Shown here piece after piece: positions 58,749 to 64,000 of a stretch of DNA of 64,000 nt (position 1 is its first letter; each line of letters begins with the position of its first letter). The stretch lies in the NCBI RefSeq assembly GCF_014192395.1, contig NZ_JACHXW010000013.1, positions 1-64,000 of the forward strand. The letters run 5' to 3'. Source of the DNA: Paenibacillus endophyticus. GTDB taxonomy: Bacteria > Bacillota > Bacilli > Paenibacillales > Paenibacillaceae. The notes under the pieces are model-generated. The model was not told the DNA's origin and did no database searches. It saw only the letters and a program-made list of their open reading frames with translations. A program made the translations under genes and the position numbers.

Positions 58749-59732
58749 TTATTGCACAACAGGGAACAGCAGCTTTTGGTTTTTGAGCCAAAACATGTTC
58801 TCTTCGGTGATGAGCTCCATCCCTATCTCGACCTGATCAGGAACGCTACTCCCTGAGGCGGCTTCCAGGGCATGCTTGACGCTGAGGTAGCCCATGCTGA
58901 ACGGATTCTGGACGATTAACGCTTGAAGCTGGTTTTCCTGCAGCAGCTCCAGCAGCTCGGAGGAGCTGTCGAAACCAACCAACTTAATCTTCTCGCCAGC
59001 CAGTCTGTGCTTCAATTCGAGCGCGGCACCGATGGATGTCTCCGTATTCAGTGATAATACCCCGTCCAGCTTCTGCTTATCCAGCATGCCTCTGACAGCT
59101 GCTTGGCATGCGCCGTATTCATCGGAGCAGAACTGGCCGTCTACTAGCCGAACGCCTGGATAATCCTTGACCGCATCACGGATTCCTTTCTCCCGCAGCT
59201 TCCCGTTAATGCCGCCTTTGCTGAAGGCAATAATGGCTACATCTCCCTTTCCGCCGAGGCGATCAGCCATCTCGCGCATCGCTTCTTTCCCGGCAAGGTA
59301 ATTGTCCGCACCGATGTAGGAAGCGATTTCGCCTGATGTGAGCAGACTGTCTATCGCAATAACCGGTATATGGCGTTTGGCAGCTTCGAGTAGAAACGGC
59401 TCGAACGCAGAGTCTGCATTCGCTCCAAGCACAATGGCATCTGGCTTTGTCTCCAGCGACTGCATCGCTGTCTGCAGCTGCCCGTCAATATCCCCTTCGT
59501 CGGCAGGTGCGGATACGTGCAGCGTAATGCCGAATTCTTTTACCGCTGCTTGCGCGCCCATCGTGACATTTTTCCAATAGTCACCTTTGCTTGTGCGGAG
59601 AATGAGCTGAATCGTTTTGCCTGCCTCTTCCTGCTGCGGCTCCTCGGAGCCTGGATAAAGCGCGGAATACAGCAAACTTATGGCCACGAGGAAGAGCAGC
59701 CAGCTTATAATCATGCTTTTGTGCTTCGCCAT
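58749..59732 (-). CDS. membrane-anchored sugar-binding sensor protein
   Basis: 327 residues. One N-terminal transmembrane helix (about 7-25), without cysteine or cleavage site, anchors a type 1 sugar-binding fold (IPVIAIDSLLTSGEIASYIG, GVLSLNTETSIGAALELKHR, LVGFDSSSELLELLQENQLQ). It overlaps the kinase stop by one base (TAATG). Cotranscription with a YesM-type kinase and its regulator suggests a sensor unit in which this protein reports ligand to the kinase, as with XylFII-LytS in clostridia, rather than a transport role. Confidence 0.82.
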   Translation of the reverse strand: MAKHKSMIISWLLFLVAISLLYSALYPGSEEPQQEEAGKTIQLILRTSKGDYWKNVTMGAQAAVKEFGITLHVSAPADEGDIDGQLQTAMQSLETKPDAIVLGANADSAFEPFLLEAAKRHIPVIAIDSLLTSGEIASYIGADNYLAGKEAMREMADRLGGKGDVAIIAFSKGGINGKLREKGIRDAVKDYPGVRLVDGQFCSDEYGACQAAVRGMLDKQKLDGVLSLNTETSIGAALELKHRLAGEKIKLVGFDSSSELLELLQENQLQALIVQNPFSMGYLSVKHALEAASGSSVPDQVEIGMELITEENMFWLKNQKLLFPVVQ

Positions 59733-61480
59733 TAGGACTGCTCCCCTCCGTCGATTTGATTAGGCATAAGCGCTGGGAAGCGAATCGTAATCGTTGTTCC
59801 CAATTCAAGCTCACTCTCGAACTGCAGCCCGTATGCGTCCCCAAAGTAAAGCTTGATTCTTTCCTGCACGTTGGTAATGCCGACGCCCGAGCCCTTCGAG
59901 CTCACAACCGTTCCCGCTTGGATCTGCGAGAGCTGCTTCTCGGACATGCCGAGCCCGTCATCCTTGATTCGTATGACGATTTCACTGCCTTCCAGCCGTA
60001 CTGAAACGGCAATATGCCCTTTGTCCACGGAAGGTTCGATCCCATGCACCAACGCGTTTTCGATCAGCGGCTGAACGATAAGCTTCAAGGTTGGATGAAC
60101 CAGCGCCTCGTCCTGCAAATCAAAGGAGTAATCGAATTTATTTTTGAACCGCATCTGCTGGATAATGAGGTAGTTGCGTGCGTGCTCCATCTCATCGGCA
60201 ATCGCAATAAGGCTCTTTCCCTTGCCTATGCTGATCCGGAACAGCTTGGACAACGCCGTAATCGTCGTAATGACCTCTTCATTCTTGTTCATGCCGACCA
60301 TACGTACGACCGTATTAAGCGTGTTGTACAGGAAATGGGGATTAATCTGAGCCTGCAGCGCCTCCAGTTCATACTTCCGCTTGCTTTCCTGCTCCGACAC
60401 GATTCGGACCATAAGCTGCTTGATCGTACCTATCATCGTATTGAATCGATCGGCAAGATGCTTGATTTCAAGCGGCCCCTCATCGCTGACCGCTTTATCG
60501 AAGTCACCGCGTTCCACGCTTTTCATAGAGAGCTCAAGCCGCTTGATCGGTCTCGAAATACGGCGTGCCACCAAACTCGACAGCAGGAATACAATAAGCA
60601 CTAACGCGATGAGGAGCTTCGACATCGAACGGTTCAGCTCCCAGCTTGTCGTCATGACTTCATCCATATAGGATACGCCGACGACCTTCCAACCGACGTT
60701 GCCAATGGTCTGAACGCTGATCATCTTGGCTTCCTCTGACGTTTCATCAATAAAGCTGCCATACGTATGCTTGAGCGCAAGCTCGACATTTTCTTGTTTC
60801 AGGTTTGCATAAATGAGCTCAAGCTGCGGATGATACACGATATTGCCGGCCGATTCATCCAGCATGTACACATAGCCCTTCTTCCCCAAGCTGATGCGCT
60901 CGGACAGCTCATCGATCGTGCTGAAATTGACGTCCATCAGCAGCACGCCATTCACCTGCTTGCCGTTATGCTGGACGGTAATGCTTTTGCTCATGGATAC
61001 GACCCATCTATACTGCTGCTTGTACAGATTCTGAACATGGGGCAGCGATATCGATAGATGGCCGGCTGTATCCATCGCGCTGCGGAACCAGCCTTCCTCC
61101 GAGATACGGAGCGTTTCCTTCAGCTCAACGTTCGGCAAATCCAGCAGCAGCTGTCCCTTATCGTCAAAGAGAACCAGCGATACCGTATCGGTTCGCGTCG
61201 ACATCATCGACTCCAGCTGTTGACGCATCATATCCGATTCCACATTCTCGCTTTGACCGAGCGCATGATGCATCATATTGAACAAATCGGATGTAACCTC
61301 CACGTAGTTTTCGAGGTTATAGCTGACTTGATCGACGATTTGCTGCGAATTGCGAAAAGCGTTGTCCTGTGCGGTTGCCGAGAAACGTCCAAATAGAAGA
61401 ACGCTGACAATCAAAATAATAAAGATGGAGAACAGCGTGAACGACACCGTTAGAATGAATTGAATGCTTCGGCGCTGCAT
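59732..61480 (-). CDS. YesM-type sensor histidine kinase
   Basis: 582 residues: helix 1 (about 10-30), a dCache-like extracellular sensor (GKKGYVYMLDESAGNIVYHP is typical), helix 2 (about 290-310), HAMP, the phospho-accepting His in QINPHFLYNTLNTVVRM, and HATPase_c (QPLIENALVHGIEP, KDDGLGMS, GSGVGITNV). It begins in a TGATG junction with the response regulator. The sensor protein gene downstream and mgl suggest it responds to a hexose. Confidence 0.92.
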   Translation of the reverse strand: MQRRSIQFILTVSFTLFSIFIILIVSVLLFGRFSATAQDNAFRNSQQIVDQVSYNLENYVEVTSDLFNMMHHALGQSENVESDMMRQQLESMMSTRTDTVSLVLFDDKGQLLLDLPNVELKETLRISEEGWFRSAMDTAGHLSISLPHVQNLYKQQYRWVVSMSKSITVQHNGKQVNGVLLMDVNFSTIDELSERISLGKKGYVYMLDESAGNIVYHPQLELIYANLKQENVELALKHTYGSFIDETSEEAKMISVQTIGNVGWKVVGVSYMDEVMTTSWELNRSMSKLLIALVLIVFLLSSLVARRISRPIKRLELSMKSVERGDFDKAVSDEGPLEIKHLADRFNTMIGTIKQLMVRIVSEQESKRKYELEALQAQINPHFLYNTLNTVVRMVGMNKNEEVITTITALSKLFRISIGKGKSLIAIADEMEHARNYLIIQQMRFKNKFDYSFDLQDEALVHPTLKLIVQPLIENALVHGIEPSVDKGHIAVSVRLEGSEIVIRIKDDGLGMSEKQLSQIQAGTVVSSKGSGVGITNVQERIKLYFGDAYGLQFESELELGTTITIRFPALMPNQIDGGEQS

Positions 61481-63132
61481 CACTCTTCCTTCTCCGCCGG
61501 ACTGCTTCGATATTCCTTAGCGGATACGCCTGCATATTTCTTAAAGCTGAGACTGAAATAATTAGGATCAGCGAACCCGACCTTCTCGGCAATCTCGAAA
61601 GCTTTCAGCTCCGTCGTGCGCAGCAGCTCCTTCGCTTCTTCCATTCGCAGCTGCAGCAAGTAAGCACCGAACGTAAGCTTCAGCTCCTTTTTGAACAAAC
61701 CGCTGAAATAGCCCGCACTGACATGCAGCTGTCCGCATACTTTCGCAATCGACAGCTCGCTCTCATGGAAATGACTTTTTGTATAGCTGATCGCGTCCTC
61801 CACAATCTGTTTGTAGGTATGCTGTCTGCGGCTCGCAATGCTTCTTCTTACTTTGGCGCACATCTCCCCGAACCAAACTTTCGTTTCCTGCGGGCTGTTC
61901 AGCTTCTGGTATTGGTTTAGAATCCCCCACCCTCCGCCGAGGATATCCTCTTCATCGGTTTCGAGCACCTTAGTCAGCTTAATGATCGCGGTCACCATCT
62001 CCAGCAAATAATGCTGATAGTCGGGTACAGAAGCCTGCACGCGCGCGATTTCGTCAAAAAGCCCATCTATGACCTCCTCAAGCTCCTTCTCCGTTCCAAG
62101 CTTCACCGCACTGATCAAGCTCCGCTCCTTCGATTCATCGAAAAGCAGCTTCTCCTGGACGCGTTTCTCCATATCGTCAATGCAAATAATCATATTGCTG
62201 CCAAGTATCCGCCGATAGTCCAGCGCCACCATCGCTGCCTCATAGGCATATTTCAAGTTTCCGAGCTCTCTGGTGAACGTGCCAACTCCGATCATGACCG
62301 GGAACCGTAAAAACCGTTCGATGCTTTGCAAGATTTCCTTCAAAGCGGTCTGCGTGTCCTCCATCATCTTCGCTTGATCGCCATGCGGACTTACCGTGAA
62401 CAAGACGACTTGATCCTGATGGATAAATACTTTGCCGAGCTCATGCCTTGCCCATATTTCGCTCGCAATGTTGCTGACTGAGAACAGCTTCAGATCCAAA
62501 TCCGTTGATGACGCCAAGGATACCGAAGGCTTGGCGCCATTTTGTTCCGTCGTCTCGTCAGAATGCTGCACCGAGATGATGGAAACCACATAGCCCTCTC
62601 CATCCAGCTGCATGCCATACTTCCTTGCTTTCGCCGCAATATCAAGATACGGCTGCTTTCGCGTAATCAATGAGGATAGAAACTTCTCCCGAACGATGGG
62701 CAGGCTGGTGCGGTAGTGCTCCTCCAGCAGCTCGACATTGCTCCGCTGTTCGCGCTCCTCGTCCATCCGCCTCGCTACATCCACAACGGTTTCGGTTAGC
62801 TGCCCCGCTGAGAACGGTTTCAAAACGTAAGCGTCCACCTGCAGATGAATCGCTTGCTTGGCATATTCAAACTCATCATGACCGGATAAAATAACGATTC
62901 GCGTAATCGGATACGTCTTTCTAGCCCATTCCGACAGCTCGAGTCCGTTCATATAAGGCATACTGATATCGGTAATGAGCACATCCGGCTCCATTTTTTC
63001 GAATAACTCCATCGCTTCCTTGCCGTTCCCGGCCGTTCTGACCTCCGTGAAGCCGCAGCCTTCCCAATCAATCTCTACCATTAACCCTTCCGTCACTTCC
63101 GGCTCGTCGTCAACGAGCAGCAGCTTATACAT
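61480..63132 (-). CDS. YesN-type AraC response regulator
   Basis: 550 residues. The receiver starts MYKLLLVDDEPEVTEG; the phospho-acceptor Asp is in ITDISMPYMNG (about 55), and the lysine in YVLKPFSAG. A long middle domain leads to the C-terminal AraC pair of helix-turn-helices (SIAKVCGQLHVSAGYFSGLF, EIAEKVGFADPNYFSLSFKK). ATG 63132 has GGGGAG upstream. It is first in the regulator-kinase-sensor operon and probably activates mgl transcription. Confidence 0.92.
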   Translation of the reverse strand: MYKLLLVDDEPEVTEGLMVEIDWEGCGFTEVRTAGNGKEAMELFEKMEPDVLITDISMPYMNGLELSEWARKTYPITRIVILSGHDEFEYAKQAIHLQVDAYVLKPFSAGQLTETVVDVARRMDEEREQRSNVELLEEHYRTSLPIVREKFLSSLITRKQPYLDIAAKARKYGMQLDGEGYVVSIISVQHSDETTEQNGAKPSVSLASSTDLDLKLFSVSNIASEIWARHELGKVFIHQDQVVLFTVSPHGDQAKMMEDTQTALKEILQSIERFLRFPVMIGVGTFTRELGNLKYAYEAAMVALDYRRILGSNMIICIDDMEKRVQEKLLFDESKERSLISAVKLGTEKELEEVIDGLFDEIARVQASVPDYQHYLLEMVTAIIKLTKVLETDEEDILGGGWGILNQYQKLNSPQETKVWFGEMCAKVRRSIASRRQHTYKQIVEDAISYTKSHFHESELSIAKVCGQLHVSAGYFSGLFKKELKLTFGAYLLQLRMEEAKELLRTTELKAFEIAEKVGFADPNYFSLSFKKYAGVSAKEYRSSPAEKEE

Positions 63133-63316
63133 TTGGCTCCCCCTAAAAAGCTTGCTATGACCATGGCGCAGGCCTGCTGCCTGCATCCCGCCAATTCCCA
63201 TTTTGCCACAGATTTCATTATTGTACATACAGAAACCTTTGATCAAGGAATCCTTTGCTTTCTATTTCCTTATTATGCAAATACAATCAACTAAACATAC
63301 GAGTATCGTTGCACGA

Positions 63317-63356
63317 AGAAAAGACCGATACTCCTTCACACAGGATCATCGGTCTT
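63317..63356 (-). terminator. terminator of the lipoprotein gene
   Basis: AAGACCGAT pairs with ATCGGTCTT, with an inner TCCT/AGGA stem. The minus strand exits into TTTTCTTC. Confidence 0.75.
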
Positions 63357-63383
63357 CTTGTATAGGCACGTCAACGAGTCACA

Positions 63384-63917
63384 TTAGATTTCTGTCCAAG
63401 TCACCGTCAACTGAACAATGTCTTCTTGAGGGGAAGCCAGCGGGCCGCCGATCATAGACCAGCTATGCTTTTTCTCGGTATTCATGCCTTGAATAATGAG
63501 ATTGTTATCATCAATGGTCTGGCCTGCCTCATCCAGGTTCTGCGCATCAAAATAATCTTTGTACGTTTTGGCAACGGATTCCATGCTCTCTTTGGTTGAA
63601 AAGATGAGCAATACCGACTTTTTGCCATCGGTCTCCGAGGAATGCGCCGTCGTAATCTCCGCATCCTGCGGCAGCGGAAAATCCTTAGGCAAATACGCGG
63701 GTACCTTCTCCGCACCAGTCGTATCGTTTACACTCGTCTCGTTTCCGTTCACTGCGGGATCAGCGGTTTGGCCGACAGCATTATTGGTTGATGTATCTTG
63801 CACGTTTTCGCCATTTGGTTCGTTTGGATTATTTTCTGCTGCGGCATTGCCGCACGCCCCTAACGCCATGACCAGTGCGAATGACATTACCGTATGACTC
63901 CACATTTTCTTTTTCAA
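63384..63917 (-). CDS. lipoprotein of unknown function
   Basis: 177 residues from TTG 63917 (GAGGGAG eight bases upstream). The lipobox is ALGAC (about 18-22). An Asn/Gly/Thr-rich linker runs to about 68, followed by a compact domain (VPAYLPKDFPLPQDAEITTA, STKESMESVAKTYKDYFDAQ) that resembles small secreted domains seen in Bacillales lipoproteins. I cannot name a family. It is probably monocistronic, between its own promoter and terminator. Confidence 0.6.
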   Translation of the reverse strand: MKKKMWSHTVMSFALVMALGACGNAAAENNPNEPNGENVQDTSTNNAVGQTADPAVNGNETSVNDTTGAEKVPAYLPKDFPLPQDAEITTAHSSETDGKKSVLLIFSTKESMESVAKTYKDYFDAQNLDEAGQTIDDNNLIIQGMNTEKKHSWSMIGGPLASPQEDIVQLTVTWTEI

Positions 63918-64000
63918 GACTTCAACTCCCTCTTCACAGTTAGGCTCCCAGATGTCTGATCATATGTACGACCCTCCTATCTATTACCCCTCAATGAGCG

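Overview
The window looks like a chromosomal segment of a Paenibacillus-type Gram-positive bacterium (Paenibacillaceae). The reasons are S-layer homology proteins, FIVAR-like surface modules, paired YesM/YesN sugar two-component systems next to LplABC-type lipoprotein importers, Bacillus-style PhoP and Fur sites, strong AGGAGG ribosome sites, frequent TTG starts and moderate GC. I saw no rRNA, tRNA, phage, insertion sequence or CRISPR array.

Layout. 0.4-4.35 kb (minus strand): an SLH protein and a three-gene sugar catabolic operon (TIM-barrel isomerase, Gfo/Idh dehydrogenase, MFS permease). 4.5-9.0 kb (plus): a phosphate operon behind a four-repeat PhoP box, with a stalk/propeller secreted protein, pstS, pstC and pstA but no pstB. 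9.2-11.5 kb: a DUF1648 membrane protein, a DEDDh exonuclease and an EamA permease. 11.5-14.8 kb: a siderophore module made of a nitroreductase, a Fur-boxed binding lipoprotein and a Btr-like AraC regulator whose sensor domain is a paralogue of that lipoprotein. 15-23 kb: an acyl-CoA ligase, a methyltransferase with a DUF6157 protein, an aldehyde dehydrogenase, two paralogous XRE-STAS regulators, and an orphan sugar-binding lipoprotein with a LuxR-type protein.

23.2-34.5 kb: a glycan-utilisation locus (DUF336 protein, GH95 fucosidase, LplABC-type importer, YesN/YesM, SGNH esterase). 34.9-38.3 kb: a LysM protein and a MarR-pirin-WrbA stress operon. 38.5-42.4 kb: a heme-capture locus with a three-NEAT, four-FIVAR, three-SLH surface protein and a small secreted NEAT-like protein behind Fur boxes. 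43.1-48.2 kb: a heterodimeric ABC exporter and a TetR/DUF2306 pair. 48.3-54.9 kb: exodeoxyribonuclease III, glutamate racemase, an LtaS-type synthase, a RidA-family protein beside a deleted MocR regulator, and a HAD phosphatase. 54.9-63.9 kb: an mgl-type galactose importer, a membrane-anchored sugar sensor with its histidine kinase and AraC response regulator, and a lipoprotein.

The most unusual signal is an interspersed element of about 100 bp. It has four copies in one orientation and one diverged copy in the other. It keeps the same hairpin architecture although the stem sequences change, and four copies abut the T-run of an unrelated intrinsic terminator. Other points worth attention are a conserved 27-28 bp block at two promoters, the missing pstB together with an unanchored PstS, the paralogous sensor/importer pair for a siderophore, and the MocR gene that has lost its DNA-binding domain.
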